Assembly: GCA_963545085.1 (NCBI GenBank)
Contig: CAUUHV010000001.1
Location: 160,224 to 224,223 of the forward strand
Reading direction: 5' to 3'
Origin: Catonella sp963545085
Lineage (GTDB): Bacteria > Bacillota > Clostridia > Lachnospirales > Lachnospiraceae
DNA length: 64,000 nucleotides
The stretch's first letter is position 1. Each line of letters opens with the position of its first letter. This document shows positions 34,609-43,332 of this stretch, piece after piece. A program made the translations under genes and the position numbers. The notes under the pieces were generated by a model. The model had not been told where the DNA came from and did not search any database. It saw nothing but the letters and a program-made list of their open reading frames with translations.

Positions 34609-36030
34609 TTGAATATTTGGAGTAAATTTTTAAATAAATTTGCAGGAGCTAAAGATATGACGGAGGGGAAACCGTCTGCAAGACTTATAGAGTTTGCAAT
34701 TCCTTTGCTTATAGGGAATTTCGCGCAACAGCTGTACAGCACCGTGGATTCTATAATAGTAGGGAAATTTGTGGGAGATAACGCTCTTGCAGCCATAGGA
34801 GCGAGCGGACCTCTTTTCGGCATAGTACTGGTGATTTATATAGGAATTTCTGTAGGCGCAGGAATTTTGGTTTCACAGTACTATGGAGCAAAGGATAAAA
34901 AAATGCTTTCAAAAACTATAGGAAATACCATGGTTATAAATATGGTATTCAGTATAGTCATAATGATATTGGGATTGTTTTTAATAAAACCGCTGATGGT
35001 GCTTTTAGGAACTCCCGACGTTATTTTGGAAATGGCTGTAGGATATGTTCTTATCTTATATTTAGGAATAATGGGACCGGCATACTACAATATTTTGGCG
35101 GGATTGTTAAGAGGAATGGGTGATTCGGTCATGCCTCTCGTTTATCTTATAGTTTGTACTCTGATAAATATAATTCTGGATATAATATTTGTCGGACCTT
35201 TTGCTCTCGGAGTTGCGGGAGCGGCTTATGCAACGGTAATAGCCCAGTTTATATCGGCTTTTTTATGCTACAGACGAATTTTAAAAATGAAAGACGTACT
35301 TATTATGGATAAAAATGCCTATAAAATGGATTTTTCTCTGATAACTCAGCTTGCGAGGTTGGGACTTCCTGCGGGACTTTCTCAGGGAATTATTTCTATG
35401 GCTATGATATTTGTGCAAAAGCTTACAAACAGCTTCGGAGAAACCTTTATAGCGGTTTCCACAGTGGTAATGAGGGTGGACGGCTTTGCCATGCTTCCGA
35501 ACTTCACCTTCGGTACCGCTATCACCACTTTTGTAGGTCAAAATATCGGAGCAATGAGGATAGACAGAGTAAGGCGCGGGACTAAGGACGGTCTTAAAAT
35601 AGGGCTTATAACTTCTGCGGTTTTAGTGAGTCTTATTCTGATTTTCGGAAAATTTCTGATGGGACTTTTTACAAATACGGAGACAGTAATAGATTTCAGC
35701 TATAGAATGATGTGTATACTTGGTATAGGTTATATAGCCTTTGCCGTAACGCAGATTCTTTCGGGAACGATGCGAGGCGCCGGAGATACAATGACTCCTA
35801 TGTGGATTGCGCTTATAACGACTCTTACAAGAGTACCGATAGCTTATGTAATGGCGGCGCTCACAAAAACCGCGGAATATCCTAACGGAGATCCTAAGAG
35901 TATTTTTATTTCGCTTGTGACGGCTTGGGTGATGGGAGCCGTTATTACTACCGCTTTTTATAAGAGAGGCGGTTGGGCTAAGCGCGCGAGAGTAGGCGGA
36001 AAAGTAATAGATATTCGGAATATGCATTAA
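34609..36030 (+). CDS. MATE-family efflux transporter
   Basis: A 473-residue membrane protein with about 12 helices in two homologous halves. Landmarks are FAIPLLIGNFAQQLYSTVDS, the VGDNALAAIGASGPLFG segment, and GTITTFVG-like GTAITTFVGQNIGA in the second half. It exports drugs or metabolites using Na+ or H+. The start is TTG 34609 after GAGGGAGAG; an ATG at 34657 (MTEGKPS) is a shorter alternative. Confidence 0.92.
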   Translation: MNIWSKFLNKFAGAKDMTEGKPSARLIEFAIPLLIGNFAQQLYSTVDSIIVGKFVGDNALAAIGASGPLFGIVLVIYIGISVGAGILVSQYYGAKDKKMLSKTIGNTMVINMVFSIVIMILGLFLIKPLMVLLGTPDVILEMAVGYVLILYLGIMGPAYYNILAGLLRGMGDSVMPLVYLIVCTLINIILDIIFVGPFALGVAGAAYATVIAQFISAFLCYRRILKMKDVLIMDKNAYKMDFSLITQLARLGLPAGLSQGIISMAMIFVQKLTNSFGETFIAVSTVVMRVDGFAMLPNFTFGTAITTFVGQNIGAMRIDRVRRGTKDGLKIGLITSAVLVSLILIFGKFLMGLFTNTETVIDFSYRMMCILGIGYIAFAVTQILSGTMRGAGDTMTPMWIALITTLTRVPIAYVMAALTKTAEYPNGDPKSIFISLVTAWVMGAVITTAFYKRGGWAKRARVGGKVIDIRNMH

Positions 36031-36042
36031 AATAAAAGCTAC

Positions 36043-36097
36043 GCTTTGGCTGATACATTTCCGGACTCACTCCGCTTAGGAATGTATCAGCCGAAGC
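36043..36097. repeat. long palindrome, short form
   Basis: GCTTTGGCTGATACATT (36043-36059) through CC pairs with GGAATGTATCAGCCGAAGC (36079-36097), about 19 bp with one bulged T. The loop region CCGGACTCACTCCGCTTAGG (36061-36080) is the reverse complement of the inner part of the palindrome at 36158-36230, minus an internal block. Confidence 0.7.
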
Positions 36098-36157
36098 TAT
36101 AATTCTAAAGACTGTAGTCTGTAAAATTTTAAAATATTATTTTCGATAAACAGCTAT

Positions 36158-36230
36158 GAATTATAAATGCCTAAGCGGAGCGCATTAGGTTTTCGCAGAA
36201 AACCGGAGCGAGTCCGGACATTTATAATTC
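36158..36230. repeat. branched palindrome, long form
   Basis: A perfect 12-bp stem GAATTATAAATG/CATTTATAATTC (36158-36169, 36219-36230) encloses three overlapping hairpins: CCTAA/TTAGG (36170-36189), GGTTTT/AAAACC (36188-36204) and CCGGA/TCCGG (36203-36217). Two direct CGGAGCG copies (36176-36182 and 36204-36210) flank the block absent from the short form. Confidence 0.7.
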
Positions 36231-36290
36231 GTATCGTCACTTTAATTTTATATTTAAGAATCAATTTACCTATTTTAAGCGTCACATAGA

Positions 36291-36319
36291 GTGACAAAAC
36301 GAATTTATAGGAGTATAAT
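36291..36319 (+). promoter_or_regulatory. promoter of asnS
   Basis: GTGACA (36291-36296), a 17-base spacer and a perfect TATAAT (36314-36319), 40 bases before the asnS start. Confidence 0.7.
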
Positions 36320-36358
36320 CACTCCATCGGTTTAAAAATGAAAGTGAGGAGAAGCGAT

Positions 36359-37750
36359 ATGGATTTAACGGCGGTTAGTAAACTGTTTGAGGAAAAAGAA
36401 AAATTTGCGGGGAAGGAAGTTACGGTAGGAGGTTGGATAAAGAGCATAAGAGATTCCAAAACCTTCGGTTTTATTGTACTTAGCGACGGAACCTGCTTTG
36501 AGAGCTTACAGATAGTGTATCATGATTCCATGCCTAATTTCAGCGAGATAAGCAAGTTAAATGTAGGTTCGGCGGTTATAGTTAAGGGCGAGCTTGTGCT
36601 TACTCCCGAGGCGAAACAGCCTTTTGAGATACAGGCGAGCGAGGTTTATATAGAAGGTAAGTCAACGAGCGACTATCCTCTGCAGAAAAAAAGACATACT
36701 ATGGAATATCTTAGAACTCTGTCGCACCTGCGTCCGAGGACAAATACTTTTCAGGCGGTTTTCAGGGTGCGCTCCCTTATATCCTATGCTATACATAAGT
36801 TTTTTCAGGAGAGAGGCTTTGTATATGTGCATACGCCTATAATAACAGGCTCCGATGCGGAGGGCGCGGGAGAAATGTTTAAGGTGACTACTCTTGATTT
36901 AAACGATTTACCTTTAACGGAGGATGGGAAGGTTGACGAGAGTAAGGACTTTTTCGGGAAGCAGACCAGCCTTACAGTAAGCGGACAGCTTTGTGGAGAG
37001 GCTTACGCTATGGCTTTCAAAAATATATACACCTTCGGTCCCACTTTCAGAGCTGAAAATTCCAATACTACAAGACACGCCGCCGAGTTCTGGATGATAG
37101 AACCTGAAATCGCCTTTGCCGATTTAGGTGATGTCATGAACCTTGCGGAGGATATGTTAAAATATATTATTAACTACGTGCTTGAAAACGCACCTGCGGA
37201 AATGGCATTCTTTAATCAGTTTGTTGATAAAGAGCTTCTTGAGCGTTTAAAAGGAGTGGCAAATTCGGAGTTCGGAAGAATTACATACACAGATGCGGTT
37301 AAACTTCTTGAAGAGCACAATGATAAATTTGATTATAAGGTACACTGGGGTTCGGATTTACAGACGGAGCATGAGAGGTATCTTACGGAAACCATATTTA
37401 AGAGACCTGTTTTCGTCACCGATTATCCTAAGGAAATCAAGGCGTTTTATATGAAGCAGAACGAGGACGGAAAGACCGTTGCCGCTACGGATTGTCTTGT
37501 TCCGGGTATAGGTGAGATAATAGGCGGAAGCCAGAGGGAAGAAGATTATGACAAACTTTTAACAAGAATGAAGGAGTTAGGGCTTAAGAAAGAGGACTAC
37601 GATTTCTATCTTGACCTTCGTAAATACGGTACTGCAAGGCACGCGGGCTACGGTCTCGGCTTTGAAAGATGTGTAATGTATCTTACCGGAATGAGCAACA
37701 TAAGAGATGTGCTTCCTTTCCCGAGAACTGTGGGAAACTGCGAGCTGTAA
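36359..37750 (+). CDS. asnS: asparaginyl-tRNA synthetase
   Basis: A 463-residue class IIb synthetase. I chose ATG 36359 because GAGGAGA (36346-36352) is well spaced; ATG 36338 has none. An OB-fold anticodon-binding domain (VTVGGWIKSIRDSKTFGF) precedes the catalytic core with motif 2 (FGPTFRAENSNTTRHAAEF) and motif 3 (GLGFERCVMYLTG). It charges tRNA-Asn directly. No T-box is present upstream. Confidence 0.95.
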   Translation: MDLTAVSKLFEEKEKFAGKEVTVGGWIKSIRDSKTFGFIVLSDGTCFESLQIVYHDSMPNFSEISKLNVGSAVIVKGELVLTPEAKQPFEIQASEVYIEGKSTSDYPLQKKRHTMEYLRTLSHLRPRTNTFQAVFRVRSLISYAIHKFFQERGFVYVHTPIITGSDAEGAGEMFKVTTLDLNDLPLTEDGKVDESKDFFGKQTSLTVSGQLCGEAYAMAFKNIYTFGPTFRAENSNTTRHAAEFWMIEPEIAFADLGDVMNLAEDMLKYIINYVLENAPAEMAFFNQFVDKELLERLKGVANSEFGRITYTDAVKLLEEHNDKFDYKVHWGSDLQTEHERYLTETIFKRPVFVTDYPKEIKAFYMKQNEDGKTVAATDCLVPGIGEIIGGSQREEDYDKLLTRMKELGLKKEDYDFYLDLRKYGTARHAGYGLGFERCVMYLTGMSNIRDVLPFPRTVGNCEL

Positions 37751-37775
37751 ATGATATTTATTTATAAAGCTTAAT

Positions 37776-37800
37776 AAGAAAGTGCCGTAGGCACTTTCTT
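37776..37800. terminator. terminator between asnS and GGDEF gene
   Basis: A perfect 11-bp stem AAGAAAGTGCC/GGCACTTTCTT with a GTA loop, followed by GTATTTTG on the plus strand. It lies between convergent genes and could act in both directions. Confidence 0.7.
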
Positions 37801-37815
37801 GTATTTTGAGCTATT

Positions 37816-38781
37816 TCAAGCGGAAAGGAAACCGCCTCGTCCTGTTTTCTTAACCTCGTAGAGGAAACGATCCGCGTTTTCTAAAGCAGTCTCAACCGAC
37901 ATACCCGGTGTAACCTCTGTTGCACCGATTGATACCGTTGTCCAGTACGGTTTGGATTCTCCGGCTTTTCGAACGCTATTTATGAGTCTTTGAGCAAATT
38001 CATCAGCGTTTGCCTTATCTTTCATTTTGCTGCAAAAAATCAGAAATTCATCCCCGCCCATTCTGCAAAGCAGGTCATTTTCACGCACTACATAACCGAA
38101 TACTTTACCCATTTCGGCTAAGACATTATTACCTGCCAAATGTCCGTAAGTATCATTTACCTGTTTAAAACAGTCCAAATCAAGCACAAAAAACCAACCG
38201 CACTCGCTTCTTTTTTCCCATTTATTTTTGAAAGCCCGAAAATTGTCAAGCTCTGTCAAACTGTCTTTTAACGCCAACTCCGTCATTTCCTCGTTGATAC
38301 TTTGCAATTCCTGAACTTTTTTCATAAGAGTTTTAGGATAATACTCTCCGTCGTTTTGTTCGCGACTCGGAATTGACAGATGAATATGAACAATCTTCCA
38401 ATCTTCGTCAATCTTGTGAAATAGTATAGTAAAGCGACTATCCATGTTAATGAGAACGGACTTATCTTTTGATTCTCCGGAAACATAGAATTTTCCGTAT
38501 ACAAGGCAAGATTCGGAGCCGAGCTTCATTTGCTCGCTCCAAAGGTTTTCGAAATGAAATTCCGTATCATTTCTTTCGACTATTTCAGCGGCAAAAGAGC
38601 GCAAAAACCCGTCTAACCCCACATGAAATTCATGGGCGCCGGTTCCTATAATAATACAATCATCGGAAACCCATTTAAGTATCTTCTCTTCAATTATTTT
38701 ATCTTTTATTTCCATGTCTATTCCGGGCATTTCAGAAAAAAAGATTCTCCAAAGCTTTTCTGTCAGCTTAGCGAAGTCCAC
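37816..38781 (-). CDS. diguanylate cyclase with NTF2/SnoaL-like N-terminal domain
   Basis: A 321-residue protein. Residues 1-140 look like an NTF2-like (SnoaL/DUF4440) fold (FFSEMPGIDMEIKDKII, DSRFTILFHKIDEDWKIVHIHLS), followed by a short coiled coil and a GGDEF domain (about 165-320). The active site GGDEF is intact, with DLDCFKQVNDTYGH upstream and an inhibitory I-site RxxD (REND) five residues before GGDEF. It should make c-di-GMP with product inhibition. The start is GTG 38781 after AAGGAGG. The ligand of the N-terminal domain is unknown. Confidence 0.88.
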   Translation of the reverse strand: MDFAKLTEKLWRIFFSEMPGIDMEIKDKIIEEKILKWVSDDCIIIGTGAHEFHVGLDGFLRSFAAEIVERNDTEFHFENLWSEQMKLGSESCLVYGKFYVSGESKDKSVLINMDSRFTILFHKIDEDWKIVHIHLSIPSREQNDGEYYPKTLMKKVQELQSINEEMTELALKDSLTELDNFRAFKNKWEKRSECGWFFVLDLDCFKQVNDTYGHLAGNNVLAEMGKVFGYVVRENDLLCRMGGDEFLIFCSKMKDKANADEFAQRLINSVRKAGESKPYWTTVSIGATEVTPGMSVETALENADRFLYEVKKTGRGGFLSA

Positions 38782-38912
38782 TTGCGCCTCCTTAATAGCA
38801 CTTTAGGTTAAACTATATATGGCTATGTATTATACAGGTATATGTTTAGGCTAAGTTTACCACAGCGACGCAAGTGTTTCAAGATTATGCTTTAATATAA
38901 GCGTAACGGGAC

Positions 38913-39437
38913 TTATGCTTTTTTAGCATTAAAAAGCCTGTCTTTTAAAGCAAGCAGGGGTGAAAGCAGTATAAGTCCCAATACCATACAGGAAAGCACT
39001 TCCCCTATACCTACGGTAAGCATTAAAAAGGGTATTCCGTCCGGAAACTTGTAAGCGAAGGTAAGTATAAGAGGTATTATTAACGTGTTTGAGATAATAG
39101 GAGGAAGCGGTGCCGCCAAGCGTAAAAGATTGTTTCCGCTTTTCTTAAAAAGTCTGCCTATATAATAACTTCCCAAAGCTCCGATAAGGGTAGCTAAGGT
39201 TCCGAAAACAATATCCAAAATATGGCAGCCCGTAATTATATTTGAAATAAGGCAGCCTAATGTAACGCCCGGTATAGCGGCAGGGGTAAGAAATGGAAGT
39301 ATGGTAAGGGCTTCCGAAAATCTGACCTGAATCGCTCCGTTCGCAAGGTTAAGGCTTGCGGCGAGCAAAGTTAAGACAACGTAGATGGCGGCGATAACGC
39401 CTGCCTGCGTGATAAATAATACCTTTGATGATTTCAT
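38913..39437 (-). CDS. queT: QueT-family ECF transporter S component
   Basis: A 174-residue protein with five or six membrane helices (VIAAIYVVLTLLAASLNLAN, VRFSEALTILPFLTPAAIPG, SNIITGCHILDIVFGTLATL). This matches QueT, the substrate-binding subunit proposed to import queuosine precursors with the ECF ATPase module. AAAGGAG precedes ATG 39437; a longer frame runs through the leader and is not expected to be translated. A preQ1-I-like riboswitch directly upstream supports the call. Confidence 0.9.
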   Translation of the reverse strand: MKSSKVLFITQAGVIAAIYVVLTLLAASLNLANGAIQVRFSEALTILPFLTPAAIPGVTLGCLISNIITGCHILDIVFGTLATLIGALGSYYIGRLFKKSGNNLLRLAAPLPPIISNTLIIPLILTFAYKFPDGIPFLMLTVGIGEVLSCMVLGLILLSPLLALKDRLFNAKKA

Positions 39438-39446
39438 ATTCTTTTC

Positions 39447-39484
39447 TCCTTTAGTTTTTAATGAGTGGGAAGGCTTAACACTCG
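39447..39484 (-). promoter_or_regulatory. preQ1-I-like riboswitch upstream of queT
   Basis: Read on the minus strand: CGAGTG-TTAAGCCTTCC-CACTC-ATTAAAAACTAA-AGGAG. The 5-bp stem GAGTG/CACTC, the loop and the A-rich tail ending AAAAACTAA before the ribosome binding site match the small preQ1-I aptamer, in which loop bases (CCTT) pair with AAGG of the ribosome binding site. Ligand binding would block queT translation. Confidence 0.7.
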
Positions 39485-39498
39485 TTTTTAGCTTCGTA

Positions 39499-39527
39499 AG
39501 TATAATACAAAGATAGTGAAAAGTCAA
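39499..39527 (-). promoter_or_regulatory. promoter of queT
   Basis: On the minus strand TTGACT (39527-39522) and TATACT (39504-39499) are 17 bases apart, just upstream of the riboswitch. Confidence 0.7.
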
Positions 39528-39564
39528 AAATCTTAAAGCGAATTTTATAAAATCTTTATAAATT

Positions 39565-39709
39565 ATTGAGTTTCTGCGTTTTTTCATTTAAACACGGTAT
39601 GGCTCTATCGGTTAAAATGTACTTATTTCCGTTAAATTACTTTTGTCTATGTAATGCAGTTTATAAGCGGCATGGTTAAGTTGTATTTATAAAAAATGTG
39701 TAAGCTCGA
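39565..39709. repeat. dispersed repeat, copy 2
   Basis: Bases 39565-39590 equal copy 1 at 7965-7990 over 26 bases. A diverged inverted partner (AAAAAATGTGTAAGCTCGA, 39691-39709) agrees at about 13 of 19 positions, giving an element of about 145 bases, similar in size to copy 3. Confidence 0.55.
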
Positions 39710-39816
39710 GTATAAATTAGATGTAAAATAAAGGTGTTTGGCGCATAGGCACTGTACAATTTCTGACGGCGGCGATATACTTTTATATGACGTTACAATT
39801 GAAAGAGGTGTTATAT

Positions 39817-42111
39817 TTGGCAAAAAAGGATAAAAAAAAGAAAAAGGTTCATATAGGAAAAATTGTTGGACTTATAATTAAAATTACCATAGCGATGCTT
39901 TTACTTGTAATCATAGTCGGTGGACTTCTTATCTATCGTAAATACGGAAAAAGAATTTTAGGCATGGAAACGGATGCTAAAAGGATTGTGGCGGAAAGTA
40001 ACGCAGATACCTTCAGGCAGACGGAAACCGGTTTTATTTATGACAGTGACGGAAATATTATTTCAAGGCTTAAAGGAGAAAAGGACGTATATTATATAAG
40101 CTATACGGATATCCCTAAAAACGCCGTAAATGCCATTGTAAGTATAGAGGATAAAAAATTTTTTAAGCATAAAGGTTATGACGCTCTTGCGATATTAAGA
40201 GCTGCTTTTGCTTATATAAAAAACAGAGGAACAATAACTCAGGGCGGAAGTACCATAACGCAACAGCTTGCGAGAAATATTTTTCTTTCCTTCGAGGCGA
40301 CATGGGAAAGAAAGGCAAGAGAAATATTTATCGCCATGGAACTTGAAAAAAAGTATTCAAAAGAAGAAATAATGGAGTTCTACCTGAACAACATTTATTT
40401 CGCGAACGGATATTACGGTATACAATCGGCAAGTTTCGGGTATTTCGGTAAAGGAGCGGGTTCTCTCTCTCTTTCTCAAATTGCTTTTTTATTAAGCATT
40501 CCGAACGGTCCGGTTAAATATGACCCTTACGATAATTTTGAGGGAACGCTCGGAAGGCGTGACAGAATACTTGATCAGATGCTGAAGGACGGAAAAATTT
40601 CCGCGGAGGAATGCGAAAAGGCAAAGGCGGAGAAAATAAAGATAAAGGATATGAAAAGCGCAAAGAGCAGCTATGTGGAAACCTTTGCGCTTGAATGTGC
40701 GATAAAAAGCCTTATGAAGGCAAACGGCTTTTTATTCAGATATTCATTTGCAAGTGATGATGAGGAAAAGACGTATAAAGAGGGATATTCGGCTGTCTAT
40801 GCCGAATGGCAGCAACGTCTGTATTCCGGCGGCTACAGAGTATACACTTCTATAGATCCCGAAAAACAGAAAAAGCTTCAGGCAAAGCTTGATGAGGGGC
40901 TTAGCATTTCGAAGGAAAAAAGCGGAGAAGGCATATATAAGCTTCAAGGCTCCGCTGTTACCATAGATAATGAAACCGGCAGAGTTGTAGCGGTGGTCGG
41001 AGGAAGAAGTCAGAACCTCATCGGAAGGACTTTAAACAGGGCTTACCAGAGCTTCAGACAGCCGGGAAGCACCATAAAGCCTTTGATAGTTTATACTCCG
41101 GCATTTGAACGGGGTTTTGAACCTTTAAGCGTAGCTGATGACAAGAAAATAAAAGGAGGTCCCGTAAATGCGGACGGGGTATTTAGCGGGAAAATGACAC
41201 TGATTGATGCCGTGGTATGGTCTAAAAACACGATAGCATGGAAGCTGTTTACGGAGATATCGCCTAAAGCGGGAATAGGCAAGCTCTTGGAAATGAATTT
41301 TTCAAATATAGAGGATACCGACTTTTATCCTGCGGCAGCTCTCGGCGGATTTACGAAGGGAGTAAGCGCATTGGAGATGACCTCGGCGTACGCGGCGATT
41401 GAAAACGCAGGAGAATTCAGGGAACCTGACTGTATAGTGAAGATTACGGATTCTCAGGGCAGAGATATAATAACCGACGGTTTTTACGGGCGGAACGAAT
41501 ATAAATATGTGTATGACGAAAAAGCGTCAAAAATGATGACGACCTGTATGGAGGAAGTCATGAAAAGAGGTACCGGAAAGAGCGGCAGACTGGCGAAGAT
41601 GCCGTGTGCCGGAAAGACGGGCACCACAAATGATGCTAAGGACCTTTGGTTTGTAGGATTTACAAAATATTACACCACGGGAATATGGGTCGGCTATGAT
41701 ATGCCTAAAAGCCTTAATAATCTTCCACTTACGGCTACACCGTTAAGTATATGGAAAAGTTATATGGAGGATATACATACAGGGCTTGAAATTAAGGCGC
41801 TTGATGCTTATAAGCTTCCTAAAAAGATTGAGGAAAAGCCTGAAAAGACCGAGAAAGAGCCGTCAGAAGAAAATCCTGTCGAGCCGCCTTCGGATGATAC
41901 CGAAATTATCGATGATCAGATTGATACCGGAGAAACCGAGGATAATACGGACGATAATGATGAAACGGATGAGGGTGAGAATCCGGAGGAAGGAAATGAA
42001 AATCCGGATGAGGATGAAGCGGAGCGGGAGAACGGAGAGAACCCCGACAATGATAATAAAGAGGAGCAGGAAGTTGAGGATGAGGAAAATGTAACAGATG
42101 ACGGAGTTTGA
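39817..42111 (+). CDS. class A penicillin-binding protein (PBP1A family)
   Basis: A 764-residue bifunctional peptidoglycan synthase. I chose TTG 39817 because AAAGAGGTG (39802-39810) is well spaced; ATG 39787 lacks a site. A basic N terminus and one membrane helix (about 18-40) precede the GT51 glycosyltransferase (EDKKFFKHKGYD, QGGSTITQQLARNIFLS). The transpeptidase has SxxK in GSTIKPLIVY, SxN in WSKNTIAW and KTG in AGKTGTTND. The last ~105 residues are an acidic Glu/Asp/Asn/Pro-rich tail of low complexity, typical of surface-exposed PBP ends in clostridia. Confidence 0.94.
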   Translation: MAKKDKKKKKVHIGKIVGLIIKITIAMLLLVIIVGGLLIYRKYGKRILGMETDAKRIVAESNADTFRQTETGFIYDSDGNIISRLKGEKDVYYISYTDIPKNAVNAIVSIEDKKFFKHKGYDALAILRAAFAYIKNRGTITQGGSTITQQLARNIFLSFEATWERKAREIFIAMELEKKYSKEEIMEFYLNNIYFANGYYGIQSASFGYFGKGAGSLSLSQIAFLLSIPNGPVKYDPYDNFEGTLGRRDRILDQMLKDGKISAEECEKAKAEKIKIKDMKSAKSSYVETFALECAIKSLMKANGFLFRYSFASDDEEKTYKEGYSAVYAEWQQRLYSGGYRVYTSIDPEKQKKLQAKLDEGLSISKEKSGEGIYKLQGSAVTIDNETGRVVAVVGGRSQNLIGRTLNRAYQSFRQPGSTIKPLIVYTPAFERGFEPLSVADDKKIKGGPVNADGVFSGKMTLIDAVVWSKNTIAWKLFTEISPKAGIGKLLEMNFSNIEDTDFYPAAALGGFTKGVSALEMTSAYAAIENAGEFREPDCIVKITDSQGRDIITDGFYGRNEYKYVYDEKASKMMTTCMEEVMKRGTGKSGRLAKMPCAGKTGTTNDAKDLWFVGFTKYYTTGIWVGYDMPKSLNNLPLTATPLSIWKSYMEDIHTGLEIKALDAYKLPKKIEEKPEKTEKEPSEENPVEPPSDDTEIIDDQIDTGETEDNTDDNDETDEGENPEEGNENPDEDEAERENGENPDNDNKEEQEVEDEENVTDDGV

Positions 42112-42175
42112 CTTTTAGAGTCTATTATCTTATAATCATTGAATTAGGCGAAGGCTTAAGCAAGGAGGAAAAAAT

Positions 42176-42376
42176 ATGCCGAAAATAGACAAAGAGATGA
42201 TAATTTCAGACATAATACAGATAGATCAGGGACTTATACCGATTTTACTTAACTCGGGTATGCATTGTATAGAGTGTCCGGCATCGCTCGGAGAGACTCT
42301 TGAGGAAGCGGCATATGTACACGGACTTGACCCCGATGATCTTTGTGATATGTTAAATGAATATGTAGGAGAATAA
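42176..42376 (+). CDS. DUF1858 domain protein
   Basis: A 66-residue protein with the DUF1858 signature: IDKEMIISDIIQIDQGLIPI, then GMHCIECPASLGETLEEAA and a C-terminal GLDPDDLCDMLN. The paired cysteines (HCIECP) are conserved and could bind a metal or act in redox chemistry. The function is unknown. AGGAGG precedes ATG 42176, and a terminator follows, so it is monocistronic or the last gene after the PBP. Confidence 0.85.
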   Translation: MPKIDKEMIISDIIQIDQGLIPILLNSGMHCIECPASLGETLEEAAYVHGLDPDDLCDMLNEYVGE

Positions 42377-42383
42377 AATAAGC

Positions 42384-42435
42384 AAATGAGCTGTCGCGTT
42401 AACAATTAAAAAATGTTATAGCACAGCTCATTTTT
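42384..42435 (+). terminator. terminator after the DUF1858 gene
   Basis: AAATGAGCTGT (42384-42394) pairs with ACAGCTCATTT (42423-42433), followed by TT, with an inner AACA/TGTT pair. Confidence 0.7.
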
Positions 42436-42549
42436 ATGTGATTTTAGAGGTATAATATAATATTTAACTTAAAAAGACGCACGCTGAAAAAGTAATAAAA
42501 AGGCTCGGCTAAGCAATATAATAATGCTTTGAAACTGTTATATTTACGC

Positions 42550-43332
42550 TTAAATGGCGGACAGTATTGACAAGGCACCCTCTTTAATTATAGGCTCATA
42601 GTGCTCCTTTATATAGGAAAGCGTGGCGTAATTCGCCTTTAAAGGTGCCGCGTACTCCGACAGAAGATTGCAGACCTCGCCGAAGGAGTCTTTATTGGAG
42701 GCGGGACGTTCTAAAATAAGAAAATATTTCCCCCTGTTAATATCCTTATATATAGAAGTATTTCCTTTAAAAACCTCATTTGCTTTAGGCGCGACATCGG
42801 AAATGGAGCTTAAAGAGTCAAAGCTGTATACCTTGGTAGTGATTTTTGCCGCAATAGCTTTTTTGCTTTGTGTGTTATCTTCGGATTTTTTGTCGGTTTT
42901 ACCTCTTATCATGTCGGGAAGAGGTACAAAGGAATCGGTTTCTTCGGAGTTCTCCTCATTCTCCATGGCATTTTCCGCAACAGCCTCAAGATCAAAAGCA
43001 TGAAATTCATCATCCTCTACGGTAAAAGGGACGCCTGAAAACGGCTCGGGAGTAAATTTTGAGAAGCGGGTGTCCAAATCATCGGCTTCATCAACCTTTG
43101 TTATAAGAAGAATCAGTCTGCCGGAAGCCGTAGGTATAGCTTCAACCATTATCGGAACATCATCGGTATCAAAACCCAACTCTGAAAAAGCCTGCTGCAT
43201 CATTTCCTGAAAAAGATTTTTTGCTTTTTCGGTACCGTATGCAAGCTCGGACATGGCAATTCCTCTTGTTGCCAAATCCTCAAACTCCAAAGTGCACTTT
43301 ATTTGATTTTCACTTATTCTTTCTATTTTCAT
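42550..43332 (-). CDS. MecA-like ClpC adaptor protein
   Basis: A 260-residue protein of the MecA family. The N-terminal domain (MKIERISENQIKCTLEFEDL, then YGTEKAKNLFQEMMQQA and PTASGRLILLITKV) binds substrates; an acidic linker (about 110-160) and a C-terminal domain (RGKYFLILERP) follow, which would dock to ClpC. MecA hands substrates such as ComK to ClpCP in Bacillus. AGAAAGG precedes ATG 43332 on the minus strand. Confidence 0.85.
   Translation of the reverse strand: MKIERISENQIKCTLEFEDLATRGIAMSELAYGTEKAKNLFQEMMQQAFSELGFDTDDVPIMVEAIPTASGRLILLITKVDEADDLDTRFSKFTPEPFSGVPFTVEDDEFHAFDLEAVAENAMENEENSEETDSFVPLPDMIRGKTDKKSEDNTQSKKAIAAKITTKVYSFDSLSSISDVAPKANEVFKGNTSIYKDINRGKYFLILERPASNKDSFGEVCNLLSEYAAPLKANYATLSYIKEHYEPIIKEGALSILSAI

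Larger units (their letters stand above)
36031..36358. other. intergenic region with two related palindromes and the asnS promoter
   Basis: A 328-base gap with palindromes at 36043-36097 and 36158-36230 (listed separately) and a promoter at 36291-36319. No T-box leader was seen: the conserved GGGTGGTACC-type motif is absent. Confidence 0.6.
39438..39816. other. divergent intergenic region between queT and the PBP gene
   Basis: A 379-base region with the queT leader and promoter on the minus side and repeat copy 2 (39565-39709). No clear promoter for the plus-strand gene was identified. Confidence 0.55.

Noticed and set aside
36031..36358. T-box riboswitch before asnS
   Set aside because: No T-box GGTGG-type motif and no tRNA-dependent terminator; only unrelated palindromes and a plain promoter.
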